From NCBI GenBank assembly GCA_965247385.1, contig CBDFHG010000002.1, positions 186,001-250,000 of the forward strand: a DNA stretch of 64,000 bases. The letters run 5' to 3'. The stretch is from Thermohalobaculum sp965247385 (GTDB lineage: Bacteria > Pseudomonadota > Alphaproteobacteria > Rhodobacterales > Rhodobacteraceae). A program made the translations under genes and the position numbers. Positions 28,112 through 36,851 of the stretch are shown piece by piece (the first letter of the stretch is position 1; every line of letters starts with the position of its first letter). The notes below the pieces were generated by a model. That model was not told where the DNA came from. It was given only the letters and a program-made list of their open reading frames with translations, and did not search any database.

Positions 28112-29242
28112 TCACGCCCGACCGATCCAGCCGCCGCCCAGGACCCTTGATCCCTCGGGCGCGTAGAACACGCAGGCTTGGCCGGGGGCGACGCCTTCCT
28201 CGGGGTTGAGCAGCTCGACCTCGGCCCGGCCGTCGCCATGCGGGTGGATGCGCGCTGGTGCGGGCGGGCGGGTCGAGCGGACCTTGACCATCGTTTCCCA
28301 GCCCCCGCCCGGCGCTTCGCCAAAAACCCCGTCGCCGATCCAGTTGATGCCGGAGACCGGCACCCGCCGGGTCGCCAGCGCCTCACGCGGGCCAACGATG
28401 ACCTGGCAGGCCTTGGCATCGAGCTTGACCACGAACAATGGACCGCCGCCGCCGATGCCCAGACCCCGGCGCTGGCCGATGGTGTAGTGGATCACACCCT
28501 GGTGGCGTCCGAGAACCTTACCGTCGAGACCGACGATATCACCGGGTTCCGCAGCACCCGGGCGAAGCTTCTCGATCACCGCGGCGTAGTTGCCGGACGG
28601 CACGAAACAAATGTCCTGGCTGTCCGGCTTGTCGGCCACGGCGAGGCCGAATTCCGCCGCCAACGCGCGGGTCTCCACCTTCGATTTCAGATGGCCGAGC
28701 GGGAAGCGCAGATAGTCGAGCTGCTCGCGAGTAGTGGTGAACAGGAAATAGGACTGATCGCGCACCGGATCGGCGGCGCGGTGCAACTCGGCGCCGGTCG
28801 GGCCCACATGGCGCTGGATGTAATGGCCGGTGGCCAGGCAATCCGCTTCCAGTTCGCGCACGGTGGCCACGAGGTCGCGGAACTTCACCTTTTCGTTGCA
28901 GCGGATGCAGGGAATCGGAGTGGCGCCGGCGAGGTACTGGTCGGCGAATTCCTCGACCACGGCCTCGCGAAAACGGCTTTCATAGTCCAGAACGTAGTGG
29001 GGGAAGCCCATCTCTGCGGCAACATGCCGCGCGTCATGGATATCGCGCCCAGCGCAGCAGGCGCCCTTTTTCGCCAGCGCGGCACCGTGGTCATAAAGCT
29101 GTAGCGTGATCCCAACCACGTCATAGCCCTCGCGCGCCAGGCTGGCGGCGACGACCGAGCTGTCGACCCCCCCCGACATCGCCACGACGACGCGTGTTTG
29201 GGAGGGGAGCTTGGCGAATCCGAGAGAGTTCAACTGTGCCAT
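28112..29242 (-). CDS. mnmA: tRNA-specific 2-thiouridylase MnmA
   Basis: Makes s2U at the wobble position of tRNA-Lys, -Glu and -Gln, taking sulfur through a persulfide on a catalytic Cys. The 376 residues contain the PP-loop ATP site VVVAMSGGVDSSVVAA, the catalytic-Cys region PIPCIRCNEKVKF (first Cys pair near 108) and the second Cys in SQDICFVPSGNY (near 206). A central tRNA-binding domain and a C-terminal beta-barrel follow. It is divergent from sciP. The order MnmA-SciP-CtrA is also seen in relatives. Confidence 0.95.
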   Translation of the reverse strand: MAQLNSLGFAKLPSQTRVVVAMSGGVDSSVVAASLAREGYDVVGITLQLYDHGAALAKKGACCAGRDIHDARHVAAEMGFPHYVLDYESRFREAVVEEFADQYLAGATPIPCIRCNEKVKFRDLVATVRELEADCLATGHYIQRHVGPTGAELHRAADPVRDQSYFLFTTTREQLDYLRFPLGHLKSKVETRALAAEFGLAVADKPDSQDICFVPSGNYAAVIEKLRPGAAEPGDIVGLDGKVLGRHQGVIHYTIGQRRGLGIGGGGPLFVVKLDAKACQVIVGPREALATRRVPVSGINWIGDGVFGEAPGGGWETMVKVRSTRPPAPARIHPHGDGRAEVELLNPEEGVAPGQACVFYAPEGSRVLGGGWIGRA

Positions 29243-29354
29243 GGCCGGCTACTTACTCTGATTCTGTCCCGAAACGGAACCTTGTCGGTTTTCATTCCTC
29301 TTTAATGCCAGCAACATAAGATCAACACTCGAAGGTTGCAATTGATGGAGGCAA

Positions 29355-29651
29355 ATGGAAAACGCGAGATCTGTCCCATATGTCATCGACCCTGATGGGG
29401 AAAAAATGCCCCAGGCCGATCTACCCTCGCCGACAATCTGGCGTTGGGTTCCACGACGCAAGGCGCGCGTAGTGGCAGCCGTAGAAGGCGGACTCATCGC
29501 CCGGGAAGAAGCTTGTTCCCGATACACCATCAGCTACGAAGAATTCGAGGACTGGAAATCAGGACTGTTACATCATGGCCTCAGAGGTCTTTGCCTAACA
29601 AATCAACCAGCGCCGTGGAACTTCAGAATGAAGTTTCGCGGGTGCATTTGA
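29355..29651 (+). CDS. sciP: SciP-like CtrA inhibitor (DUF1153), altered C-terminus
   Basis: Small helix-turn-helix protein of the DUF1153/SciP family; in Caulobacter SciP binds CtrA and blocks its activation of promoters in G1. Residues ~10-75 match well: DLPSPTIWRWVPRRKARVVA, then AVEGGLIAREEACSRYTISY, then EEFEDWKSGLLHHGLRGL. After HGLRGL the usual short ending is replaced by ~20 unrelated residues. These are the shifted-frame reading of CtrA-type coding sequence (see 29615-29905). A strong GGAGG ribosome site precedes the ATG. One GANTC methylation site lies in the promoter region at 29261. Confidence 0.8.
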   Translation: MENARSVPYVIDPDGEKMPQADLPSPTIWRWVPRRKARVVAAVEGGLIAREEACSRYTISYEEFEDWKSGLLHHGLRGLCLTNQPAPWNFRMKFRGCI

Positions 29652-29905
29652 CCGGCAAGGAATACCAGATGCTGGAACTCCTCTCGCTGCGCAAGGGCTC
29701 GACCCTCACCAAGGAGATGTTCCTCAATCACCCCTATGGCGGTATGGACGAGCCCGAGGTGAAGATCATTGATGTTTTCATCTGCAAGCTGCGCAAGAAG
29801 CTGGCGCTGGCGACCGAGGGGGCGAATTACATCGAAACGGTTTGGGGGCGCGGCTACGTGCTGCGCGATCCGCAACCCCGGCAAGTCGAAAATGTGATGG
29901 CCTGA
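29615..29905 (+). pseudogene. ctrA: C-terminal DNA-binding domain of CtrA without its receiver domain
   Basis: In the frame one base behind sciP the sequence encodes the winged-helix effector domain of the cell-cycle regulator CtrA: HLTGKEYQMLELLSLRKG, then LTKEMFLNHPYGGMDEPE, KIIDVFICKLRKKL and YIETVWGRGYVLRD. The ~120-residue phospho-receiver domain is absent; upstream bases already belong to sciP. Possible starts are GTG 29615 or TTG 29591, both without a good ribosome site. The normal NHLYGG is NHPYGG here, a helix-breaking change that hints at relaxed selection. Either a deletion fused the two genes, or the assembly lost ~500 bases or more. A factor-independent terminator follows. Confidence 0.75.
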
Positions 29906-29942
29906 CCGCTGGCGGCGGCTCTCCCGTCCATCATCACAAATT

Positions 29943-29976
29943 AAAACGCCCCGCCAATCCGGCGGGGCGTTTTTTT
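29943..29976 (+). terminator. Rho-independent terminator after sciP/ctrA fragment
   Basis: A 13-bp perfect stem (AAAACGCCCCGCC with GGCGGGGCGTTTT), a 5-base loop and a run of seven Ts. On the minus strand it also carries an A/T-run, so it can serve both the sciP/ctrA transcript and the convergent bactofilin transcript. Confidence 0.9.
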
Positions 29977-29998
29977 GTGGTTGTGATTGCGCGCCGGA

Positions 29999-30556
29999 TC
30001 AGCCGGCCGAGTTTCCACCGGCTGCGGCTCCGCTGGCAACGGGCGCGGCGTCGCGCGATTCGGCTCTCGTCTGGGCAGGGGACGCGGCTGGACGGCTGCT
30101 GCCGGAATCACCCAGAGGATCTTCCTGGCGCTGGACCGAGCCCTCGAAATGGGCACCCGATTCGATGGCGATGGTCTTGTGGATGATATCGCCCTCGACC
30201 CGCGCTGACGCGGTCAGGCGTACCTTCAGGCCGCGCAGGCGGCCGATCACCCGGCCGTTGACCACAACGTCATCGGCGGCGATCTCGCCCTTGATCATTG
30301 CGCTCTCACCCACCGTCAGCAGGTGAGCGCGGACATCGCCCTCGATGGTTCCTTCGATTTGGATATCACCGCTGGTAATCACATTGCCCTTGATCGTCAG
30401 GTCGTTAGACAGCAACGAGGGTGAGGGTTTGGGCTTGGCCTGGAACCCGGGAGCGCTCAGTGAGTCGCTCTTGGTTGCAGGTGTGGCAGACGCCGTGGCG
30501 CCTTTGGCCGCGTCGCTGTTCGACGCGGCGTCGCTGATCTTTGGTTTAGAGAACAT
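29999..30556 (-). CDS. Bactofilin
   Basis: Polymer-forming cytoskeletal protein that assembles without nucleotide and often anchors cell-wall enzymes. The 185 residues have a disordered Ala/Ser/Lys-rich N-terminus (~1-48). The right-handed beta-helix core follows (DLTIKGNVITSGDIQIEGTI to KTIAIESGAHFEGSVQRQ, about 50-145) with regular I/V spacing, then a flexible Ala-rich tail. Its start overlaps the 3' end of the M23 peptidase gene, the familiar bactofilin/M23 pairing in which the filament localises the hydrolase. Confidence 0.92.
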   Translation of the reverse strand: MFSKPKISDAASNSDAAKGATASATPATKSDSLSAPGFQAKPKPSPSLLSNDLTIKGNVITSGDIQIEGTIEGDVRAHLLTVGESAMIKGEIAADDVVVNGRVIGRLRGLKVRLTASARVEGDIIHKTIAIESGAHFEGSVQRQEDPLGDSGSSRPAASPAQTRAESRDAAPVASGAAAGGNSAG

Positions 30557-31892
30557 CCCGGGCGGCCTCTATGAATTTGATTGGGTTGACGGGCGCATTA
30601 TCGATCCGAATCTCGTAATGGACGTGGTTGCCGGTGCTGCGCCCCGTGCTACCCACATCCGCTACGCGATCGCCCCGCGAGACGCGCTGCCCCACCTTCA
30701 CGCGCGCGCGGCTGTTATGAGCATAAAAGGTTTCGAACCCGAACGCATGTCTAATCTTCACGACGATGCCATATCCACGCTGCCGCCCGGCGAAAGTTAC
30801 CACGCCTTCGGCGGTCGCATAGACCCGGGTGCCACGCGGGGCGGCAATGTCGATGCCACTATGCATCGCCCAGCCGCGGCCCTTGGGATCCCGGCGCTGC
30901 CCGAAACCGCTGGTCCGCCGCCCGCCCAATACGGGCTCGCCGAACGGCAGACGCTCGGCGGCAAAGCGCATCAGGTTAACCGTCTCCAGGTCGCCCATTA
31001 GCGTCGCGACACGGGTGTCGCCCTCGAATGCGGACCGGTCATCGATATCTTCCGGCTCGTCGATCACCGGATCGAAGGGGCCGCCGGAACCGGTATAGTC
31101 GCGCCGCGCCTGGGCCAGGATACGGTCGAGATTGATACTCGAACGCCCAAACAGTGTCTCCAGCCCCGCGAGGCCGGTCCGTGCCGCCACCTCCAGCTGT
31201 GACAGCAGGCGTTCCTGGCGGTCCTCCATCTGCATGATCGCGCCGGACAACCGCGCCACTTCGCTGTCGAGTCGGATCATTTCCCCGCTCGTCAAATCGC
31301 GCTCGGCGATCACCTGGTCCATTGCGCTGCCCAAAGTCTGTAGGGCGCCATCGAGGTTGGCTTTCGAGGTTTTGGCCCCGGCCAGCTCAGATCGCATCGC
31401 AGACAGCTTCTCTGCCAGCGCATCAATGTGAGCGGCATCGTCGCGCCGGGCAATGTGCAGGGTCTCGGACTGTTTGCGCAGCGCCGACAATTCTGCAGCG
31501 GCTTCTTGCAATCCGTTGGCGGTATCGACCAGGTTCGCCTGTTTGGCGCTGAGCAGTGCGGTCACCTCGTCGCGACGCCGGTTGGCCTGGTTGAGCTCTT
31601 CCTCGATGCGGCGCTGCTCGGTGCCATACGCCGCTAGCTGGGCCTTATAGGCCTCGTCCATGGTTTCAAGCTGGATACGGACGCTACGCCCGTCCATTGC
31701 GTTGGCGACGAAGGCAGACGTCGCGTAGCCGGTCCAGCCCAGAAGGGCCGCGATCGCGACCGCTCCGCCGATCTGCGCCGCGGGGCGGATCGTCAAAAAT
31801 CGAGTTTTGCCCTCAGTCCGGATGTAGATGCGCCGCTCTGAAAACGCAGCACCGATAGCCCCGGTCAAAGACCATGGCGGTCTGGATGACAT
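30546..31892 (-). CDS. M23-family peptidoglycan endopeptidase with coiled coil
   Basis: Membrane-anchored LytM/M23 zinc peptidase, or an activator of amidases, that acts on periplasmic murein. The 448 residues have a short cytoplasmic N-terminus and a membrane helix near residues 38-60 (AAQIGGAVAIAALLGWTGYA). A long coiled coil follows (~70-240). The C-terminal M23 domain has RGWAMHSGIDIAAPRGTRVY (zinc His and Asp), FETFYAHNSR and GNHVHYEIR (catalytic/zinc His pair), so the enzyme looks active. It overlaps bactofilin by 11 bases, which suggests co-regulation in cell-shape control. Confidence 0.9.
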   Translation of the reverse strand: MSSRPPWSLTGAIGAAFSERRIYIRTEGKTRFLTIRPAAQIGGAVAIAALLGWTGYATSAFVANAMDGRSVRIQLETMDEAYKAQLAAYGTEQRRIEEELNQANRRRDEVTALLSAKQANLVDTANGLQEAAAELSALRKQSETLHIARRDDAAHIDALAEKLSAMRSELAGAKTSKANLDGALQTLGSAMDQVIAERDLTSGEMIRLDSEVARLSGAIMQMEDRQERLLSQLEVAARTGLAGLETLFGRSSINLDRILAQARRDYTGSGGPFDPVIDEPEDIDDRSAFEGDTRVATLMGDLETVNLMRFAAERLPFGEPVLGGRRTSGFGQRRDPKGRGWAMHSGIDIAAPRGTRVYATAEGVVTFAGRQRGYGIVVKIRHAFGFETFYAHNSRARVKVGQRVSRGDRVADVGSTGRSTGNHVHYEIRIDNAPVNPIKFIEAARDVL

Positions 31893-31990
31893 GGGTGTCC
31901 CTCTCGTTCATTCATGGCGCTCGCTCGATGCGATTTTTTAAGACTGCGCCCTTTGAGCAACAATATACTGAACAGGCCGGATGAGCGCAA

Positions 31991-32007
31991 TGCCTTTTAC
32001 CATGCGT
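31991..32007 (+). repeat. Left direct repeat flanking a miniature insertion element
   Basis: TGCCTTTTACCATGCGT directly abuts the element at 32008-32137 and recurs on its other side at 32138-32155 with one extra G. It is read as a target-site duplication. Confidence 0.7.
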
Positions 32008-32137
32008 TGTTAGTAACACATAAACTGTCCGGTCTTGTAGCACATGATCTGTCCGGTTTTCATAGTGCCCCGAGGAGGGGTGCTTATGAGACGGACAGAG
32101 TGGCTACAGAACTGGACATTTCTATTTGTTGCTGACA
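32008..32137 (+). mobile_element. 130-bp internally deleted insertion element, probably IS1202/ISNCY-type
   Basis: The element begins TGTTAGTAACACATAAACTG and ends in the imperfect inverse (reverse complement TGTCAGCAACAAATAGAAAT), giving ~25-bp terminal inverted repeats that differ by an indel and a few bases. Inside the left end CTGTCCGG occurs twice. A strong GAGGAGGGG ribosome site precedes ATG 32086, whose first residues (MRRTEWLQ) match the start of ISNCY/IS1202-type transposases. The rest of the transposase is deleted. It is flanked by 17/18-bp direct repeats, in line with the long target duplications known for part of that family. It is a non-autonomous relic in the gap between the M23 gene and the AsmA-like gene. 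Confidence 0.7.
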
Positions 32138-32157
32138 TGCCGTTTTACCATGCGTAG
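32086..32157 (+). pseudogene. Transposase N-terminal stub
   Basis: ATG 32086 with an excellent ribosome site opens a 23-codon frame. The first eight residues are those of an ISNCY-type transposase; the rest is read-through of the right terminal repeat and the flanking duplication. It cannot make a functional transposase. Confidence 0.6.
32138..32155 (+). repeat. Right direct repeat flanking the miniature element
   Basis: TGCCGTTTTACCATGCGT matches the left copy at 31991-32007 except for one inserted G. The ~390 bases from here to the AsmA-like start (32547) contain no gene and should hold that gene's promoter. Confidence 0.7.
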
Positions 32158-32546
32158 TCGATCAGTACCGAAGGGTTTTTCACCGAATTCAGCGGGTGAT
32201 CCGTTCGTTCGTTCAATGCTTTAGCGCGAATCGTTGCCGATCGATGTGACGGAAATTGGGGAAATGATGACCTAAATGCCGCATCGGAATCAGCGTTCCA
32301 CCGATGCGAACGATACAAATCACCGTGATTCAAACGTGGCGGGCAGGTTGACCGGGTGATCGCTGACCAATCGCCGGCCGGGTCGCGATCGGCATGGGAC
32401 CCCCCCCTGGCGGTGCAATGTCCACTCGGTCGGGTTTGACCGGCGGCCTTGAATCGCACCGGGTTGGCGTCCAATTTAGCCGCAAGGTCCCACTGGCAGG
32501 ACGGAGCGCGCAGGTGCGCGCGGTCAGATCGGGCAGGCGAGGGCGG

Positions 32547-35500
32547 ATGGCATTCCGAAAGCAGCAGGAGGGAGCGGCGAACGGGCCATGGCTGGGCCGC
32601 ATCATCGCTGGCGTTGTCCATCTTTTCCTGCGCGTTGCCTTCGGATTCACAATGCTCGCCGCAGTCGCTGCCGGAGTACTCTATCTGCTTCTCTCGCAGG
32701 GCCCGATCCATCTGTCCTATGCCGCGCAGATTGCAACGAAAATCTTCAACGACGACACAGAACGACTCGAAGTCGAACTCGGTGATGTCGTCTTGACCTT
32801 GGGCGAGGCGGGCGGACCCGCGGGCGTCCAGTTCGTCGATCTCAAGGTGAAGAACGCCGATGGCGAGCCGATATTCGTGGTTCCCCGGTTATCGGCGAAG
32901 TTCGACATTTCCGACCTTCTCCGTGGGCGCTTGCGACCGACCCGGATCCTCCTGGTCCGCCCCGAGGCACGGTTGCTGCGAACCCACGAGGGCCAGTTCC
33001 GCTTCGGACTGGGTGAGCAGACGACGGCCGTCGATACCGCCGCCGATGTGTTGGTCGCCGAGACTCCGCAGATGGAGGAGATATCGCGCATCCTCGAGGG
33101 CTTCATCGGAGATGCGGAACCACCTCCGGTACTGTCGCGGCTGACCGAAATCGTCATCTCCGGCGGCAATCTCACATATGAGAACGCCGGCATTGGGCGG
33201 CGTTGGAATACGAAACAAGCCGACTTGCGGATCTTCCGAACCGATACCGGTCTGCTGGCGCGGCTCTCGATCGGTCTCGCCGACGGGCCCGAAACCGGGG
33301 CAGGGGTGGTTGTGATCGCCGAACGGCAACGCGGCGGCGACGAGGCGACACGGCTGAATGCCCGTTTTGATTCCCTGCGCCCGGAGCATCTGGCCGAGCA
33401 GCTTGATCAGATGCAGTGGCTGAGCCTGTTCGACGCGCCCCTGAATGGCAACCTGTGGATGACGTTCTATCCGGATGGCCGCATCGAGGAACTGGCTGGA
33501 CGCATATCGGCTGGCGCCGGGCGTGTTCTCTCGCTGACGGAACATGGACAGCCCTTTGAGAGTGTCGAGTTGGCTTTCTCCTACGAGGCCGGGCTCGAAC
33601 GGATGCAGATCAGCGAACTGACGCTCGCCTCGGATGCGCTGGACACAAAGCTGTCGGGATTCGTCGATTTTGGTCGGGTGGCGGATGGCGAGGTAGTCGG
33701 CCTCGCCGGGCAGTTCGAGGTGCTCGAGATGAACCTCTTGCTGCCGCAGGTCTTCGCCGAGCCGCTGGTCTTCGACGGCGGACAGATCGTCGCCATGCTG
33801 AACTTCGACCCGATGTGGATCGAGGTTGGCTCGGCGTATCTGCGCGAGGGTGATCTGGTCTTCAATATCAGCGGCGATGCCTGGGTGGCCGAGGATGGCT
33901 GGCGCACGGATATGCGCGCTGGCGGGCGGAATCTGAGCGTCGAACAGCTCATTCAGCACTGGCCCCTGGCAGCCGCAAAGAATGCGCGCAAATGGATCAA
34001 GAAGAATATCCACGAGGGGGTCGTCGACGAATTGGTTGCCCAGATGCGGTTCGCCGGCGGTAAGCCCGAAGTGAGCCTGGATTTCGCTTATTCCGGTCTC
34101 GTATCAAGCTATCTAGGCGAGATGACTCCGATCCGCGAGGCTAGCGGGCGCGGCAGTCTCACGCTGCAGGAATTCAATCTGCAAATGGATTCGGGCGTTG
34201 TCGTGCCGATCGAGGGTGCGCCAATACGCCTCGATGGCTCCAGCTTCCGGGCGCTGGACCTCCAGAACAAGCCCTCGCCGGCGGAGGTGACGCTGCTCGC
34301 CACTGGGCCGACCAGCAGCATCCTGACCCTGATCAACGAGCAACCGCTCGGGTTGATGAAAAAGCTGGCGATGGACCCCGTGACGATCCATGGCCAAGGC
34401 GAGGTTGTTGCGGAAATTTCCTTCCCGCTGATCAGCACGCTTAAACTGGATGGGGTCGAGGTCGAGGCGAACGCCCGGCTTTTCGATTTGAGGTTGCCGT
34501 TTCAGATCCCCGGCGGTCCGTTGCTGGATGTCTCGGGCAATGACGTCAAGTTGAACGCGACCAAGCGCGAGATGTCGCTGTCGGGCCCGATTCGTGTCTA
34601 CGGCACCCCACTGTTTCTCGGGTGGAATGAGTATTTTGGGCGTGGGTCGAACCAGCGAACGATTTCCCTGAAGGGTGGGGCAACCCCGGCGCTGCTGGCG
34701 CGGTTCGACCTCGACACCGAGTATTTTACCGATGGCAGCGCTCCGATGACCCTGCGCCTGGCACAGAAGGGCAGCAAGGATTTTTCCTTCGACCTGAACG
34801 CCGATCTCGGCCCGGCAAAGCTGGAGATCACCGATTTCGACTGGGCAAAGACACCAGGCCGCGAGGGGCAGCTGGAGGCGACGGGCATCTATGGCAATGG
34901 TGTGCGGGTTTCGAATTTCCGCCTGGATACTACAGACCTCAAGATGACCGGGGCGGTTGATTTTGGCCCGGGTGGCGTGTTGCTTGGTGCGCAACTGGAG
35001 CGGGTGCGCAACCGCGGGTTGGCGGATTTTTCTCTCGTGGTGGAACGGACCGGGGTGGATGCGCTTGCGTTCAAGCTGAAAGGAGACCGGCTTGATCTTG
35101 CTCTGTTCGACGACGCACTGGGCAACAGCGCGAGCAGCGGATCGAATAGCGGACGGGGCTCACTGACGGTCGAGTTCGACCTGAACGAGTTGGTGGTGAC
35201 ACCAAGGGTGATCGCGCAGCCGGCCATCGGCACCTATCGCCGCAATCGCGCTGGCGATTCGGTGGCCTCGCTCGCTGGGCGGCTAGCCGGGAAGGTGCCG
35301 TTCACCGCGGAATACGAGCACACCGCAAGCGAGCCTGCCAACCTCAAGGTGCTGTCGGACGATGCCGGGGCGCTATTGAAGACGGCGGGTCTGTTCGGCG
35401 GCGCCACGGGCGGGAAGTTAAAGCTGAAGGCACGCATCGATCCGGAACCGGGGACCGATATGGTCGGGGTCGCCCGCATCAAGAATGTCAGGATCAGCGG

Positions 35501-35969
35501 CGCCAGCACCTTCAAGTCGATCCTCGATGAGGGTAGAGTCGAGGAGGCGGCAAGCGCTGCCGAGAGCGGCGGGCTGTCCTTCGACAAAGTGCGGGTGCCG
35601 TTCGAACTTACCGACGATGTCCTGATTCTGGGCCACTCTGTGGCCAAGGGCGCACTTTTGGCGGTTACCGTGGAGGGTAGCGTCGATGAAAACAAGGACG
35701 AGATAGATCTCGTCGGGGTGATCTCGCCAGCCTATGCGCTGACCGGGGTGCTGGATGAAATTCCGTTGATCGGTGACATTCTGTCGGGCGGCAAGGGTGA
35801 AGGCGTGTTTGCGATGACCTTCACGGTAAGTGGTTCGCTGGAGTCTCCCGAATTTTCGGTCAATCCGCTGTCCCTGCTGACTCCGGGGTTTCTTCGTAAC
35901 ATATTTTCTGGCCGCGCCAGGGGTCCGGACGAGGATTTTATCGACAGCTTGCAGCGCGAAGTGGATTGA
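32547..35969 (+). CDS. AsmA/YhdP-like inner-membrane protein (DUF3971)
   Basis: Large AsmA-clan protein; relatives (YhdP, TamB) form long periplasmic grooves that carry phospholipids to the outer membrane. The 1140 residues have a cytoplasmic N-terminus, one membrane helix near residues 22-47 (RVAFGFTMLAAVAAGVLYLLL) and then about 1,080 residues of periplasmic beta-rich repeats. These include the DUF3971-type segment WPLAAAKNARKWIKKNIHEG and an AsmA-like C-terminal region ending in the VSPAYALTGVLDEIP motif shared with YhdP. ATG 32547 is taken over the upstream 32394 because the added 51 residues are basic and featureless. Confidence 0.85.
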   Translation: MAFRKQQEGAANGPWLGRIIAGVVHLFLRVAFGFTMLAAVAAGVLYLLLSQGPIHLSYAAQIATKIFNDDTERLEVELGDVVLTLGEAGGPAGVQFVDLKVKNADGEPIFVVPRLSAKFDISDLLRGRLRPTRILLVRPEARLLRTHEGQFRFGLGEQTTAVDTAADVLVAETPQMEEISRILEGFIGDAEPPPVLSRLTEIVISGGNLTYENAGIGRRWNTKQADLRIFRTDTGLLARLSIGLADGPETGAGVVVIAERQRGGDEATRLNARFDSLRPEHLAEQLDQMQWLSLFDAPLNGNLWMTFYPDGRIEELAGRISAGAGRVLSLTEHGQPFESVELAFSYEAGLERMQISELTLASDALDTKLSGFVDFGRVADGEVVGLAGQFEVLEMNLLLPQVFAEPLVFDGGQIVAMLNFDPMWIEVGSAYLREGDLVFNISGDAWVAEDGWRTDMRAGGRNLSVEQLIQHWPLAAAKNARKWIKKNIHEGVVDELVAQMRFAGGKPEVSLDFAYSGLVSSYLGEMTPIREASGRGSLTLQEFNLQMDSGVVVPIEGAPIRLDGSSFRALDLQNKPSPAEVTLLATGPTSSILTLINEQPLGLMKKLAMDPVTIHGQGEVVAEISFPLISTLKLDGVEVEANARLFDLRLPFQIPGGPLLDVSGNDVKLNATKREMSLSGPIRVYGTPLFLGWNEYFGRGSNQRTISLKGGATPALLARFDLDTEYFTDGSAPMTLRLAQKGSKDFSFDLNADLGPAKLEITDFDWAKTPGREGQLEATGIYGNGVRVSNFRLDTTDLKMTGAVDFGPGGVLLGAQLERVRNRGLADFSLVVERTGVDALAFKLKGDRLDLALFDDALGNSASSGSNSGRGSLTVEFDLNELVVTPRVIAQPAIGTYRRNRAGDSVASLAGRLAGKVPFTAEYEHTASEPANLKVLSDDAGALLKTAGLFGGATGGKLKLKARIDPEPGTDMVGVARIKNVRISGASTFKSILDEGRVEEAASAAESGGLSFDKVRVPFELTDDVLILGHSVAKGALLAVTVEGSVDENKDEIDLVGVISPAYALTGVLDEIPLIGDILSGGKGEGVFAMTFTVSGSLESPEFSVNPLSLLTPGFLRNIFSGRARGPDEDFIDSLQREVD

Positions 35970-35974
35970 CCGGT

Positions 35975-36844
35975 TCAGTCCAGCTCGAGACGTTTCAGCA
36001 CATCGGCGGGCTGCCATCCATCTGCCCTCGACCCAGCCAGCGAATGGGCGTGGTCGCGCTTGGCCAACCGCTTGCCTTCGGTGTCGCGGATCAGGTGGTG
36101 GTGGCGGTAGATCGGAGTGGCGAGACCCAGAAGCGCCTGCAACAACCGATGGATCGGCGTCGCCGGAAAAAGGTCGCGGCCGCGGGTGACATGGGTAATC
36201 CCCTGATGGCCGTCGTCAACGACCACCGCCAGATGGTAGGCGGGAGCGCCGTCCCGCCGCGCCAGCACGATGTCGCCGGTGCCGGTGGCCAAAGCATCGG
36301 GATCGAGGTGTATGCGACCGGTCTCGCCCGCCGGACCGGCATCCAGTTCCACAAAATCCAATGCTGCCACGGCGACGGCGCCGCCCAACGCCGCAATGGC
36401 GCGCCGCATATCCAGACGGATCGCCGCGGGCTTCCCCGGCTGATGGGCGCGGTCCCGGCAGGTGCCGGGATAGACCGGGCCGTCGGGACCAGGCGGCAGG
36501 GCGCCTTCCTGGGGTGCGGCCACCGCTTCGGCGATGTCGCGCCGGGTGCAAGTGCAGGGATAGCTCAGGCCCAGCCCGGTCAGGCACTTCAGTGCGGCGC
36601 GATAGGCGGGCAGACGCGTTGACTGGAACAGCACCGGGGTTTCCCACTCGACGCCAAGCCAGGCAAGATCACGATAGATGCCTTGGGTGAATTCGGGCCG
36701 GACCCGGCCTTGGTCGAGGTCCTCCATGCGCAGCAAGAACCGCCCGCTGGCCGCCCGGGCGGCGCGCCAGCCCACCAACGCAGAGAAGGCATGGCCCAGA
36801 TGCAACTCGCCGGTCGGACTGGGGGCGAACCGGTCGATGTACAA
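35975..36844 (-). CDS. gluQ: Glutamyl-Q tRNA(Asp) synthetase
   Basis: Truncated GluRS paralogue that attaches glutamate to queuosine at position 34 of tRNA-Asp. The 289 residues have the class I motif FAPSPTGELHLGHA, the zinc-binding CTCTRRD segment (near residue 98) and the KMSKS-like KRLAKRDHA. There is no anticodon-binding domain, which is the mark of GluQ-RS. Its presence fits with tgt in the same region, since both belong to queuosine tRNA modification. It is convergent with the AsmA-like gene (5-base gap) and lies 7 bases after tpiA, so it is probably co-transcribed with tpiA. Confidence 0.93.
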   Translation of the reverse strand: MYIDRFAPSPTGELHLGHAFSALVGWRAARAASGRFLLRMEDLDQGRVRPEFTQGIYRDLAWLGVEWETPVLFQSTRLPAYRAALKCLTGLGLSYPCTCTRRDIAEAVAAPQEGALPPGPDGPVYPGTCRDRAHQPGKPAAIRLDMRRAIAALGGAVAVAALDFVELDAGPAGETGRIHLDPDALATGTGDIVLARRDGAPAYHLAVVVDDGHQGITHVTRGRDLFPATPIHRLLQALLGLATPIYRHHHLIRDTEGKRLAKRDHAHSLAGSRADGWQPADVLKRLELD

Positions 36845-36851
36845 CAGGGGC

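Noticed and set aside
35975..36622. Plus-strand frames across gluQ and tpiA
   Set aside because: They lack motifs and are mirrors of two enzymes with complete active sites on the minus strand.
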